Positions 23,149 through 31,835 of a stretch of DNA of 64,000 nucleotides are shown in pieces. Each line of letters begins with the position of its first letter. Position 1 is the stretch's first letter. The translations under genes were made by a program, and so were the position numbers. Below the pieces are notes generated by a model. It worked only from the letters and a program-made list of their open reading frames with translations. It made no database searches and had not been told where the DNA came from. Location: assembly GCA_900100895.1 (NCBI GenBank), contig FMTX01000007.1, forward strand, positions 1 through 64,000. Reading direction: 5' to 3'. This stretch comes from Lachnospiraceae bacterium YSD2013 (GTDB taxonomy: Bacteria; Bacillota; Clostridia; Lachnospirales; Lachnospiraceae).

Positions 23149-24189
23149 TTAACTCCACTTCTTTTTAAACTCTTCCCACCCGTCCGATTCTCTTACAAAT
23201 GCATATGAATCATCGTTACACACCTGATTAAACAGATTCATACGCATTACATCCGCAAATCCGGGCTCACCTTCGGCGAAGGTCACATGCTCAAACAAAC
23301 TTGACTTTCTGTAATCCGTCAAATTCTCGGAATGAGCCATTAATATATCGAGGATTTTCAAAGTCTCCTCTGCATTCTTCGTGGCTACGACATAATCGAA
23401 TCTTCCCGCGTTTTTGTGGTACTCTCCCATCTCGAAGAGGTCGGCAAGCTCGCTTTCTTTGTTAAGAATTGCCTCCGCTTTCTTATGGTCACCTGTATTC
23501 ATGGCAACCCTGTATATCTGGTGAAGTCCTACGCTCATCTTCTGATAGTCCGTATACAGCGTTCCTTCAAGCGTTTTGTATGCTTCTTCGTATCTGCCGG
23601 TGCCGTAGTAGATTGTGGCAAGCTTTCTTGGTCTGTCAGGGTCATCGGGGGAATAATATTCGAGGCAGCGCTCTGCTTCTTCGAATTGCTCCCTGCCTAT
23701 GTACAGGGCATACATACCGTCGGCAGCGCGGTGTCTGATTCTCTCGTCATCGCTCGTCAAGAGATTCTTATAACAGTCCTTAATCCAGTCCTCGTACTTG
23801 GTTCCTTCATCCGGCGCCAGCATAAGGCATCCGCCATACATAATAGCTGCAAAAGAAAGGATAAGCTCCTCCGCATTGGGATACTCCCTTATATATTCCT
23901 GCATCTTCTTATGCACAGCCCCGATAGGCTCCGTCATAAACATCGTCTGTATCTCGGTCACGATATTCCTGATTTCTACATCCGAGAGCTCCTCTTTAAA
24001 AGAAAGCAGTTCATCAAGCGATATATGAAGCAGCCTTGCTATAGGCGCGAGAAGCGATACATCGGGCATCGAGGCGCCGCTCTCCCACTTATTGACCGCA
24101 GGCGCGGTCACCCCGAGCCTTACAGCCATTTCTTCCTGAGTTAAATTGTTTTCTTTTCTATATTTTCTGATTACTTCGTTAATCTGCAT
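23149..24189 (-). CDS. XRE-family regulator with TPR-like C-terminal region
   Basis: The 346-residue protein has an N-terminal Cro/C1 HTH (L-T-Q-E-E-M-A-V-R-L-G-V-T-A-P-A-V-N-K-W-E-S-G at about 16-38) followed by about 270 residues of helical repeats of TPR type (G-R-Y-E-E-A-Y-K-T-L-E-G, for example). This is a common Lachnospiraceae regulator type, distantly reminiscent of RRNPP peptide-sensing regulators, but no peptide partner is visible nearby. A CGGTACCG palindrome at about 24214-24221 in its promoter may be an operator. Confidence 0.88.
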   Translation of the reverse strand: MQINEVIRKYRKENNLTQEEMAVRLGVTAPAVNKWESGASMPDVSLLAPIARLLHISLDELLSFKEELSDVEIRNIVTEIQTMFMTEPIGAVHKKMQEYIREYPNAEELILSFAAIMYGGCLMLAPDEGTKYEDWIKDCYKNLLTSDDERIRHRAADGMYALYIGREQFEEAERCLEYYSPDDPDRPRKLATIYYGTGRYEEAYKTLEGTLYTDYQKMSVGLHQIYRVAMNTGDHKKAEAILNKESELADLFEMGEYHKNAGRFDYVVATKNAEETLKILDILMAHSENLTDYRKSSLFEHVTFAEGEPGFADVMRMNLFNQVCNDDSYAFVRESDGWEEFKKKWS

Positions 24190-24210
24190 AACTACCTCCG
24201 TTCATAAATC

Positions 24211-24224
24211 AAGCGGTACCGTTT
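24211..24224. promoter_or_regulatory. Palindrome upstream of the XRE-TPR gene
   Basis: AAGCGGTACCGTTT has a perfect CGGTACCG centre, about 25 bp before the start codon. A possible autoregulatory site. Confidence 0.4.
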
Positions 24225-24319
24225 ATAGCCTTATTATATCCGCCGAATTATAAGAATGGTAGTGAACAGTCATTAACTTTTGATTTATTTTTTTAACCAT
24301 TACTCATATTTATGATTCA

Positions 24320-25684
24320 TCAAAAGAAAATCATAAACATCACAATCGCAAATCCCACAACAAACGCCAAAGCACCCTTGTCGTTTTCTTTCTTGGACCC
24401 AAGTCCCGGAATCTCCTCAACCGTAGTATATATCAGTGCGCCGCCCGCAAGTGCCATCACATAAGGCAAAATGCTCGGGAACAGGAGTGCAACTATGACA
24501 GTAATAATGCCTAGAAGCGGTATCGGCATGCCGGATACCACGCCCATAAAGAAAGCCTTGCCGGTATTGGTGCCCTTCTCTCTAAGCGGAAGTGATACAA
24601 AAAGCGCCTCGGGGATATTCTGAATAGCGATGGCGATTGCAAGTACCAGCGCCGTTGAAGCTGATATCCACGCGGTTTCAAGAAAATGTCCCGCATAAAT
24701 GGCGCCCAGCGCGATACCCTCAGGGATATGATGAATAACCTCCGTAAGCATAACTTTCATGCCCGTATCAAGTCCACACTTAGGACCCTCCGTCAGGTCG
24801 GCATATGCATGCGTGTGAGGTATAACACTGTCCAGAATATACTGAAGCAGCACACCTCCGCAAAAGCAAACGACCACAAGAATTATCCCTGTCTTAACAT
24901 CGCCGGATACGCCTTTAACTGCCGGCTCAATCATTCCCCACACAGCTATTGAAATCATGATACCCGAAGTAAGTCCCACAAGTATCATCCTTAAATCCTT
25001 GGTAAGCTCATTCTTCTTGGCGTATACTACCGCAGCGCCGAGAAGCGTTCCTATAAGAGGAATCAGCATTCCGAAAACCGTATCAGAATCCGACAGAGCC
25101 TGCGACCTGTCAAGATGAGACAACAGTGCGCGAAGACCTATAAATATAAGAATCGTTCCACCCATAATCTCGGAACCGGACTTATATCTGGTACCAAAGA
25201 TATGTCCTATCTTAACGCCTATCATCGAAATGATGCATGTGGTAACCGCTATCAGCAGCACCGCGAATATCACATTAACGAATCCTTCTTTTGCAAATAC
25301 CCTAACCGGCACCGCTACAAACGTAATGCCGACAGCCAAAGCATCAATGCTGGTGGCCACAGCCATCATGAACATGGTCTTAACATCGAACTCCGGCTTC
25401 ACTTCTTCCGGCGGAGCAAAAGCTTCTTTGATCATATTGCCGCCGATAAGTGCAAGCAATATAAAAGCTACCCACGGAGCCACCACACTTATAAACCTTT
25501 CAAACCTTGACCCCACCAGATAGCCTATGAGCGGCATCAGTCCCTGAAAGCCTCCGAACCATACGCCGCATAACAAGTATTCTTTTGCAGTAATTTTCTT
25601 AACGGCAAGCCCCTTACAAATGGACACGGCAAAAGCATCCATAGAAAGTCCCACCGCCAAAAGCAGTAATTCAAACAATCCCAT
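24320..25684 (-). CDS. MntP-type manganese exporter fused to ZIP-family transporter
   Basis: The 454-residue protein holds two complete transporters in one frame. Residues 1-192 match MntP, the manganese efflux pump, with L-S-M-D-A-F-A-V at about 13 and T-S-I-D-A-L-A-V-G at about 111, the paired Asp motifs. Residues 210-454 match ZIP proteins of the ZupT kind, with H-H-I-P-E-G-I-A-L-G and Q-N-I-P-E-A-L-F-V-S in the two metal-binding helices. About 14 membrane segments in all. ZIP usually imports and MntP exports, so the joined direction of transport is puzzling. No frameshift or stop lies between them. Confidence 0.88.
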   Translation of the reverse strand: MGLFELLLLAVGLSMDAFAVSICKGLAVKKITAKEYLLCGVWFGGFQGLMPLIGYLVGSRFERFISVVAPWVAFILLALIGGNMIKEAFAPPEEVKPEFDVKTMFMMAVATSIDALAVGITFVAVPVRVFAKEGFVNVIFAVLLIAVTTCIISMIGVKIGHIFGTRYKSGSEIMGGTILIFIGLRALLSHLDRSQALSDSDTVFGMLIPLIGTLLGAAVVYAKKNELTKDLRMILVGLTSGIMISIAVWGMIEPAVKGVSGDVKTGIILVVVCFCGGVLLQYILDSVIPHTHAYADLTEGPKCGLDTGMKVMLTEVIHHIPEGIALGAIYAGHFLETAWISASTALVLAIAIAIQNIPEALFVSLPLREKGTNTGKAFFMGVVSGMPIPLLGIITVIVALLFPSILPYVMALAGGALIYTTVEEIPGLGSKKENDKGALAFVVGFAIVMFMIFF

Positions 25685-25716
25685 ATTTCCGGTTACTCCT
25701 TAAAACAAGTATATAT

Positions 25717-26034
25717 TCACGGCAAAACCCAAATAAACAATATCATTGCGGCACTTAATACCACATTAACAATCACAAATACCGTGGTGTAATTTTCCTG
25801 ATACTTTACAGGATCTTTAATCTTAGCCTTACTTTTCTCAGGCATTCTCCATGTGGCAGGAAACAATGCGGCGACGCAAAGCACCCCAAAGAATAAAAGC
25901 GCCACAAAAGAAAGCATTATAATGACTCCCCTGTCTCCTTTATACATAATACACCTGCATACCGCAGATGCAACAATTATCAGGAACACCGCTGTCAGCA
26001 GAAGCTTCTGCCATTTCTTGTACTTACCCTCCAT
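25717..26034 (-). CDS. Small three-helix membrane protein
   Basis: About 105 residues with three hydrophobic segments (around 12-30, 38-60 and 88-105) and a short charged loop K-S-K-A-K-I-K-D-P-V-K-Y. ATG 26034 is preferred; a TTG two codons earlier lies only 4 bp from AGGAGG. No family was recognised. It precedes the MntP-ZIP gene by about 30 bp on the same strand and could be its accessory, but this is inference. Confidence 0.6.
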   Translation of the reverse strand: MEGKYKKWQKLLLTAVFLIIVASAVCRCIMYKGDRGVIIMLSFVALLFFGVLCVAALFPATWRMPEKSKAKIKDPVKYQENYTTVFVIVNVVLSAAMILFIWVLP

Positions 26035-26109
26035 ATTCAATGTACCTCCTGATACTATAATAATACAAATATTCTCCGCTTTACAATAAAAGACGTCAAA
26101 AATAAGAGT

Positions 26110-26144
26110 GCCCGAATGATTATGGTATTAATAATCATTCGGGC
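26110..26144 (-). terminator. Terminator closing the RiPP-type cluster
   Basis: A perfect 14-bp stem GCCCGAATGATTAT / ATAATCATTCGGGC, followed on the minus strand by ACTCTTATTTTT, lies after the last gene of the cluster. Confidence 0.75.
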
Positions 26145-26152
26145 TGGATTTT

Positions 26153-27028
26153 TCAAGTGTTCATACTGTTTAAATAAATATATGCATCCTCCAAAGATAC
26201 CTCTGCGCTTGTGGAATCCGCTACATCGGCAGTATCCATGGCAATATATCTGACTTTATACCCGTTTTCTCCGGGAACACTGTTTACGATTCTGTATTTA
26301 TTTCTGAGGATTTCCATTTTTCTCTCGTCCGCGACTACCGTCTGAAATACGTGTCCTTCGGCTGCTTTCATCATATCAGTCAAAGAACCCTGATACATAA
26401 CATGGCCTTTTTTGAGCACCCCGAGTCTGAAACAAGTGGCAGTCAAATCTTCTACTACATGAGTAGAAAATATAATCATTCTTCCCTTTGAAAAATCAGA
26501 CAATAGATTTCTGATTCTTATTCTTTCTTCAGGATCCAGTCCCGTAGTGGGCTCATCCACAATAAGAACTTTCGGGTCTGTAAGCATTGCCTGCATCAGA
26601 CCGACTCTTCGTTTCATTCCACCTGATAACTGCCTGTTCTTTTTATTACGATGCTCATACATGTTGGTCTGTTCAAGAAGCATGCTTATTCTTTCTTTGC
26701 GTTCTTCTTTGGTCAGCCCGCAAAGTCCGCCCAGATATTCAAGGGTTTCAACGACGGTAAGCGACGGATAAAGTCCCAACTCCTGTGGAAGATAACCAAT
26801 CAATTTCTTAATCTCCTCGCGATTGCCGGCACATAGTTTCTGCCCGCATATAGTCACACTTCCCTCAGTAGGGTCGAGCAAAGTGGTAAGGATTCGCATA
26901 AGCGTTGTCTTTCCCGCGCCGTTCTCTCCCAAAAGTCCGTATATTCCTTCTCCGATTTCAAGGCTTACATTGTCAAGTGCCATGTTCTCCTTGAACCTTT
27001 TTGAGACGTTTTCAATCGTAATGCTCAT
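26153..27028 (-). CDS. ABC transporter ATP-binding protein of the RiPP cluster
   Basis: The 291-residue protein is an ABC-2-type ATPase: Walker A G-E-N-G-A-G-K-T-T at about 34, signature L-S-G-G-M-K-R-R at about 136, Walker B V-L-I-V-D-E-P-T-T-G-L-D and the H-loop in F-S-T-H. The C-terminal 80 residues are the usual regulatory extension. It most likely pairs with the two permeases at 29.8-31.5 kb, giving self-immunity or bacteriocin-type export or sensing. It is the last gene of the minus-strand cluster, 23 bp after the exporter gene. Confidence 0.9.
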   Translation of the reverse strand: MSITIENVSKRFKENMALDNVSLEIGEGIYGLLGENGAGKTTLMRILTTLLDPTEGSVTICGQKLCAGNREEIKKLIGYLPQELGLYPSLTVVETLEYLGGLCGLTKEERKERISMLLEQTNMYEHRNKKNRQLSGGMKRRVGLMQAMLTDPKVLIVDEPTTGLDPEERIRIRNLLSDFSKGRMIIFSTHVVEDLTATCFRLGVLKKGHVMYQGSLTDMMKAAEGHVFQTVVADERKMEILRNKYRIVNSVPGENGYKVRYIAMDTADVADSTSAEVSLEDAYIYLNSMNT

Positions 27029-27051
27029 GAATTATTCCTCCGGAAATTGCA

Positions 27052-28794
27052 CTATTCAATGCATTCTTTTCGTTCAAACATCGTCTTGTATTGCGGCGAA
27101 ATCCTCATCAGCTCGTGATGACTTCCACAAGCTTCCACTTCACCGTCTTTTAAAACAACAATATTATCCGCATCAACTATGCTTGCCAGTCTGTGCGTTA
27201 TTAGGATAAAAATCCTATCCTTGATGTATTCTGAAATATTATCAAGAACCTTCCTCTCCGTAAGCTGGTCAAGTGCTGAAGTTGCTTCGTCCAACACCAG
27301 TATGGGAGTATCTTGTAAGAGTGCTCTTGCTATACAGATTCTCTGTTTTTCACCGCCGGAAAGCTTTACACCGCTATCGCCCACAAGGCTTTCGTACTGC
27401 TCCGGAAGCGACATGATATACTCATGTATGCAGGCAATCCGGCAGCATTTTTCCACCCTATCCTTATCAAATCCACTACCCATAGCAATATTGTTAAATA
27501 TCGTATCGTTAAAAAGAAAGGAATCCTGCCCAACTATCGTTATGTTATTCCTAAGATTGTCTACCGAAAACTCTTTGCAGTCATGCCCGTTAATTTTAAT
27601 CAATCCATCCTGTACGTTCCATATTCTGTACAGAAGCATCGTCAGCGTCGATTTACCGCATCCGCTTTCACCCACAACAACGTTGTAACAACCTTTCTCA
27701 AACTTCAACGATATATCCTTCAAAATCGGCTTCTCTTCATAGCTAAAAGAAACATTTTCAAAACTTATCTCACTGCTTTCTTTACCCATAACCGCTCTGG
27801 GATTAAAGTTACGAGGCTCCACTTCTTTCTCTGCCATAAATGCCTCAAGGCGTTCCATCGAAACAACCACAGTCTGTAGCGTCATAATCATATTGGAGAC
27901 TTTAAGTATCGGAACAACCAATTTCTGCGAATACATATTGAACGCTATCAATCCGCCTATGGACAAAGTGTTCCTCATTACTTTAAATCCGCCCACGCCA
28001 AGTACCGTTATAATGAACATGGCTGATAAGAAGCTTAAAACACCGGAATTCTTGGCATATACCATATTTAATTCATTGGTATAATTCTCCGATTCAATTA
28101 TTCTTTCGTCATTCTTTTTAAAGAAATAGGACTTAGCGTTACTCAATATGCAGGGAATTGTACTTGTGGTTATCGTCTGAAGTACATCCGCATAACTGCT
28201 CTGTGTATCTCTTGCTTTAGCGGCCTTTTCTCTGCCCTTCTTTTGAAAGTATCGCTGGCTTAAGTAAATAACCGGAAGAATGCACAAAATCATCAAAAGC
28301 ATATCCAGCTTGATTCTTGCGAGAAAAATCAGCATAACTATCGCCGTTATCGAATCAAGTACAAAATCAAAAACAGCCGATGAAGTCAAAGTTTTAAGCT
28401 GAGACACATCATTCATCATCGTCACCAGTTTTTCACCGACGCGACTGTTACTTAAATACTTGCCATCAAGTCTGAATAAATGCTCAAGGCATTTCCTTTG
28501 ATATTTAATGCAGGTATTCTTACTCATTTCGTTGTAAAGCTTTCGCAATATAACACCTAACACTGCATCAAAAATTGTAAAAAAAAGAATTATGCCAATG
28601 TATAAAAGTATATTTTTCCCGTCATTATTTGGGATTGCCTCATCCATTATCTTAACGATATAAATCGGAGGAATCAGCACTCCAAAAATCTTAATTGCAG
28701 ATAACACAAAAACAGACAAACTGATTTTGAGATTGCTTTTAATATAAATGTCCTTAACGTATTTCCAAATTATTTTATAGCCGTTGCCATTCAT
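27052..28794 (-). CDS. ABC exporter with fused membrane and ATPase domains
   Basis: The 580-residue protein has six membrane helices (about 20-320) and a nucleotide-binding domain (about 345-575) with G-E-S-G-C-G-K-S-T, L-S-G-G-E-K-Q-R and V-L-D-E-A-T-S-A-L-D. This is the lipid/peptide exporter type. It lacks an N-terminal C39 peptidase domain, so it does not cleave a leader itself; the neighbouring subtilase probably does. It starts 6 bp after that subtilase. In the cluster it is the likely exporter of the modified peptide. Confidence 0.92.
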   Translation of the reverse strand: MNGNGYKIIWKYVKDIYIKSNLKISLSVFVLSAIKIFGVLIPPIYIVKIMDEAIPNNDGKNILLYIGIILFFTIFDAVLGVILRKLYNEMSKNTCIKYQRKCLEHLFRLDGKYLSNSRVGEKLVTMMNDVSQLKTLTSSAVFDFVLDSITAIVMLIFLARIKLDMLLMILCILPVIYLSQRYFQKKGREKAAKARDTQSSYADVLQTITTSTIPCILSNAKSYFFKKNDERIIESENYTNELNMVYAKNSGVLSFLSAMFIITVLGVGGFKVMRNTLSIGGLIAFNMYSQKLVVPILKVSNMIMTLQTVVVSMERLEAFMAEKEVEPRNFNPRAVMGKESSEISFENVSFSYEEKPILKDISLKFEKGCYNVVVGESGCGKSTLTMLLYRIWNVQDGLIKINGHDCKEFSVDNLRNNITIVGQDSFLFNDTIFNNIAMGSGFDKDRVEKCCRIACIHEYIMSLPEQYESLVGDSGVKLSGGEKQRICIARALLQDTPILVLDEATSALDQLTERKVLDNISEYIKDRIFILITHRLASIVDADNIVVLKDGEVEACGSHHELMRISPQYKTMFERKECIE

Positions 28795-28800
28795 AAACCC

Positions 28801-29793
28801 TCAAACCGCTTTTACCATTCTTATATTGTTGCAAAGAGCATCCAGCGAACCAAACCAGAAAAAGTTTATTTTCGAATATGGCAATTTAGTTCCTGTTTCT
28901 CTTTCCAATGCCTCTACTATGTCAAACGCGTTGTAACGTGTTAACCCCCATTCATATAAACGCTTATCGCTCCGATTAACGATATCCTCTACGCCTACCG
29001 CGAATTTTCCTGCCATTACTTCCGCAACTTTCCAGTAAAGTTCGTCTCTAACCGGCTCGATGTTGCATTCTTCAATCATTTTGGGATCCGCGCAAATCTC
29101 TCCTTTGACCCAGGATTGCCTTTTGGCCATCCTTTGAAGGATTATTTCTTTTTCTTCAAAATTACAAGCCTTCAGCTCATCCATATGCAGTGATACAATT
29201 CCCGAAAAAATGGCTGTAGCCTTGCTGTTTCCGCCAAAAAGCTCATATTCTCCATGACGACCTCTGTACAGGTAAGGCAAACTGTCCGCAACGCATTGAA
29301 CTGCATTCCCCTTTTGATACCAAAAGTCTTTGGCAGCACAAAAAAGATTTCCGTATACTCCTATTGTCCTATCCAATCCGGATAGTAACGAATCCTTGTT
29401 CCCGTTTGCAGTGGCCGCAATAACAACCTTCCCCTGATCCGTCAGTTCCGCCACCACTTTTTTGTATCGTTCAAATGACTCCGTCGAATGTGTTGCAAGG
29501 CTTAAATTTATAATATCTGCATCTACATCTTTTAATAGATTCAGTGCTCTTAGCAATCGTTCGTCGGAGCACATATTTTTTTCATTAAGTACCTTTATTA
29601 CCACCAATTGCAGGTTGGGATTAACAGACAGCATTGCAGAAGTACAAAGTGTGCCGTGGCCGTTTGAATCATATTCGCCTTCATTGCCGGCATTCTCTGC
29701 ATATTCAACATATTTAACCACATGGCTTTCATACAAGTTTAAATCTATTCCGCTGTCAACTATTGCAACCTTACAAGCCGCCCCGTTACTCAT
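28801..29793 (-). CDS. Subtilase (S8) with a C-terminal degenerate carrier-protein-like domain
   Basis: The 330-residue protein has the catalytic triad Asp13 (I-V-D-S-G-I), His46 (N-G-H-G-T) and Ser190 (G-G-N-S-K-A), with the oxyanion Asn130 (A-T-A-N-G-N). There is no signal peptide or prodomain, so it is a cytoplasmic protease, the best candidate to remove the leader of the precursor. Residues about 252-325 resemble an acyl-carrier fold: V-A-E-V-M-A-G-K-F-A-V-G-V-E-D-I, L-Y-E-W-G-L-T-R-Y-N-A-F-D-I-V-E-A-L-E. The serine that would carry phosphopantetheine is Arg286. The carrier-like reading is inference from pattern. Confidence 0.88.
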   Translation of the reverse strand: MSNGAACKVAIVDSGIDLNLYESHVVKYVEYAENAGNEGEYDSNGHGTLCTSAMLSVNPNLQLVVIKVLNEKNMCSDERLLRALNLLKDVDADIINLSLATHSTESFERYKKVVAELTDQGKVVIAATANGNKDSLLSGLDRTIGVYGNLFCAAKDFWYQKGNAVQCVADSLPYLYRGRHGEYELFGGNSKATAIFSGIVSLHMDELKACNFEEKEIILQRMAKRQSWVKGEICADPKMIEECNIEPVRDELYWKVAEVMAGKFAVGVEDIVNRSDKRLYEWGLTRYNAFDIVEALERETGTKLPYSKINFFWFGSLDALCNNIRMVKAV

Positions 29794-29796
29794 GTC

Positions 29797-30456
29797 TTAC
29801 TTTTTCCTGTTATCTATTGCCACTGTTCCCGCTATGAAAAACAAAACAGCCGCTGCTATTGCCGTAATTTTCCCAATATACCAGTCTTTCGCAGCACCAT
29901 ATGCAAAAACATTAATCAGTGCGGGAAGTCCTGCTGCCAAAGCTGAAACAAGAATCATCCAGACTGCAATACTTATTCCGACTCCGACAGCCATACTGCC
30001 GGTCAGATTTACAGTCCAAAAACTTATCGCTCCAAAAAAAAGCATTACAGCCACAATAGAAAAAAAAGCCTGCGCACACACAACGCTCGTATCCTGATCC
30101 GCATATGTATGCACTCCTTTTAATGTATATCCCGCAAAGCAGACAAGCACAATGACAGTCAGAAATAAAAATCGCACAAATATTCTTTTTAATATATCTT
30201 CCCTTTTTCTGCCCTTGGGCAAGAGACTGTATACTTCGGATGTTCTAAGCTGTAACTCAACATGATAAACATTTGAAAAGGTCAAAATCGCCAGGAAGCT
30301 AATGCACCTGTCTAACATGACACCAATATCTTCATAAGTTTCGCACCCGAATACTATGGGGAAGACAAGAGCAAACATAATGACAGGGGCACAAATATAC
30401 CAAGGAAGCGATACCCCTATGTACGTTTTAACCTTTCTTAATAACGAACATCCCAT
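29797..30456 (-). CDS. Membrane permease of the RiPP cluster
   Basis: The 219-residue protein has six hydrophobic segments and a cytoplasmic loop of R-K-R-E-D-I-L-K-R type, the layout of an ABC-2 permease half such as a bacteriocin-immunity transporter. No close family was recognised. It lies 3 bp before the subtilase gene and 7 bp after the next permease, so translation is probably coupled. With that permease and the ATPase at 26.2 kb it likely forms one transporter. Confidence 0.75.
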   Translation of the reverse strand: MGCSLLRKVKTYIGVSLPWYICAPVIMFALVFPIVFGCETYEDIGVMLDRCISFLAILTFSNVYHVELQLRTSEVYSLLPKGRKREDILKRIFVRFLFLTVIVLVCFAGYTLKGVHTYADQDTSVVCAQAFFSIVAVMLFFGAISFWTVNLTGSMAVGVGISIAVWMILVSALAAGLPALINVFAYGAAKDWYIGKITAIAAAVLFFIAGTVAIDNRKK

Positions 30457-30463
30457 ATCTTTA

Positions 30464-31528
30464 TTACACTCTTTTCTTTTCCCATACTACCGTTGCAAGC
30501 ATTATTATCAGCAATCCGACAACAACGAGTCCTGCTTGATATGCATAGAACCGATCCGAAATTTTCGTTTCGAAAAACAGCTCGGGATACCTTATCAAAA
30601 TCGAGCCCGGACGGTGCAGATAAGCAAATGAGCCCTCAACATTTTTCACACCGGAGTTTGAATATAAAATCAGCAGAAAAACCGGTGGAATCGCCGGAAA
30701 CGGTGACTTAAAGGTAACACTTGCCAAAAGAAAAATTGCCGAAACAAAAACAATTCCCGGAGTGATGCACCAAAGTGAATACTTCCATATCCGCAGGGTA
30801 TCTGCAGCAAAATCAAAGCTTCCCTTTCTGAAGAAAACAATTACCTGAAACACAAGCGTTATTACCGCAACAGCCAACAACCCCGCAACTATGCTGCCAA
30901 GAGCTTGAGAAACTATATATCTCTTACCGGACAAAGGCTTGGTATGAAGAAGTTCGTAGATATCTTTCTTGCAATCCGACCCAAAATAGAACGGAAAAAG
31001 TATCAAACAAAAGAAAGCAAACACGGTCCCCAGATAATCGGCGAACTTTCGACCGAAATAATCCATGTAGTCTTCTCGTGCCAAAGCGCTTTTTATGTAT
31101 GAATTGACCGCCTCGGCCGTTCCCTTTTTAGCATCATCTTTATAGAAATAGCTTGAAACATTAGCCAGGAAGCTACATTTCTGTCCCAGATATTCTATAG
31201 CTTCCCTCATATCCATTCTGCCGGCTTCACTGCATATTTCCTCTGCCTCAGTTTCAGGCAATCCTATATACGTCAAGTCATTCTTAAGTTCAGACAAGCC
31301 ACTGTCAAATCGTTCTTTCTCGCTCATAGGAATGTATCCGTCCATCACATCAGCTTCGCCAACTTCCGACTCGTCAAGTGTTATTATCTGAGAATCATCA
31401 GTAAAGTATCTAACCTCCAAATATCTGCTACATTCAACATATACAAATGCTAGCATCACTACTATGCCTATGGCATATATGTGATTTTTTACAATATTGC
31501 ATAATTTATTTCGAATTATAAAGCACAT
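30464..31528 (-). CDS. ABC-2-type membrane protein with a large external loop
   Basis: The 354-residue protein has one N-terminal membrane helix (about 17-33), a soluble region of about 130 residues (40-170) rich in Asp and Glu, and five or six helices in the second half, the typical ABC-2 permease arrangement. The loop is expected outside the cell. GGGGGA precedes the ATG. It is the first gene after the precursor and the hairpin at 31567-31596. It probably partners with the 29.8 kb permease and the 26.2 kb ATPase for immunity or export. Confidence 0.75.
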   Translation of the reverse strand: MCFIIRNKLCNIVKNHIYAIGIVVMLAFVYVECSRYLEVRYFTDDSQIITLDESEVGEADVMDGYIPMSEKERFDSGLSELKNDLTYIGLPETEAEEICSEAGRMDMREAIEYLGQKCSFLANVSSYFYKDDAKKGTAEAVNSYIKSALAREDYMDYFGRKFADYLGTVFAFFCLILFPFYFGSDCKKDIYELLHTKPLSGKRYIVSQALGSIVAGLLAVAVITLVFQVIVFFRKGSFDFAADTLRIWKYSLWCITPGIVFVSAIFLLASVTFKSPFPAIPPVFLLILYSNSGVKNVEGSFAYLHRPGSILIRYPELFFETKISDRFYAYQAGLVVVGLLIIMLATVVWEKKRV

Positions 31529-31566
31529 ATTATCCCCCGTGCATATTATAATGTTTTACCATTGGA

Positions 31567-31596
31567 AGGTGCTCTATAACTTATTATAGAGCACCT
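31567..31596. terminator. Perfect 13-bp hairpin after the precursor gene
   Basis: AGGTGCTCTATAA and TTATAGAGCACCT pair fully around a 4-nt loop between precursor and permease genes. No T-run follows on the minus strand, so it is more likely a transcript-stabilising or processing hairpin, or a weak terminator that raises precursor mRNA over downstream genes. Confidence 0.7.
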
Positions 31597-31619
31597 CGGC
31601 ATCTTATGCCACACCTATC

Positions 31620-31793
31620 CTAGAAAATGATGCAGGATGCTGCAGTGTAGTTGTCATTGTGCCAGCTACAACCGTTTGTCTTGAAGTCAGACTTTGCCTC
31701 CCAATGTTCGCCAATGAAGCAGTCATCCCAGCAACCCTGGCCCTGAACATCGAGGTTAAGGCTCTTGTCCTCAATCTTTTCAATCTTCAACAT
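31620..31793 (-). CDS. Candidate RiPP precursor peptide, four cysteines
   Basis: The 57-residue peptide starts at ATG 31793, 7 bp after AGGAGG; an earlier frame to 31823 would cover that site. The first 20 residues (M-L-K-I-E-K-I-E-D-K then S-L-N-L-D-V-Q-G-Q-G) look like a leader; the rest is a probable core with Cys21, Cys25, Cys42 and Cys54, three Trp, and many Asp, Asn, Ser and Thr, ending in C-I-I-F. It lies between two radical SAM enzymes upstream and transport and protease genes downstream. Thioether cross-links of the sactipeptide or ranthipeptide kind are the likely modification. No known family was matched with certainty. Confidence 0.8.
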   Translation of the reverse strand: MLKIEKIEDKSLNLDVQGQGCWDDCFIGEHWEAKSDFKTNGCSWHNDNYTAASCIIF

Positions 31794-31835
31794 AATTTTT
31801 CCTCCTTTCCTCAAAACTTCCATATTTCCATATGA

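Noticed and set aside
27052-28794. Peptidase-containing (C39) bacteriocin exporter
   Set aside because: The protein starts directly with the membrane domain; no C39 motif is present.
31620-31793. Lanthipeptide or SCIFF precursor
   Set aside because: No lanthionine synthetase gene is present, and the Cys pattern is not that of SCIFF. Two radical SAM enzymes point to thioether-type chemistry.
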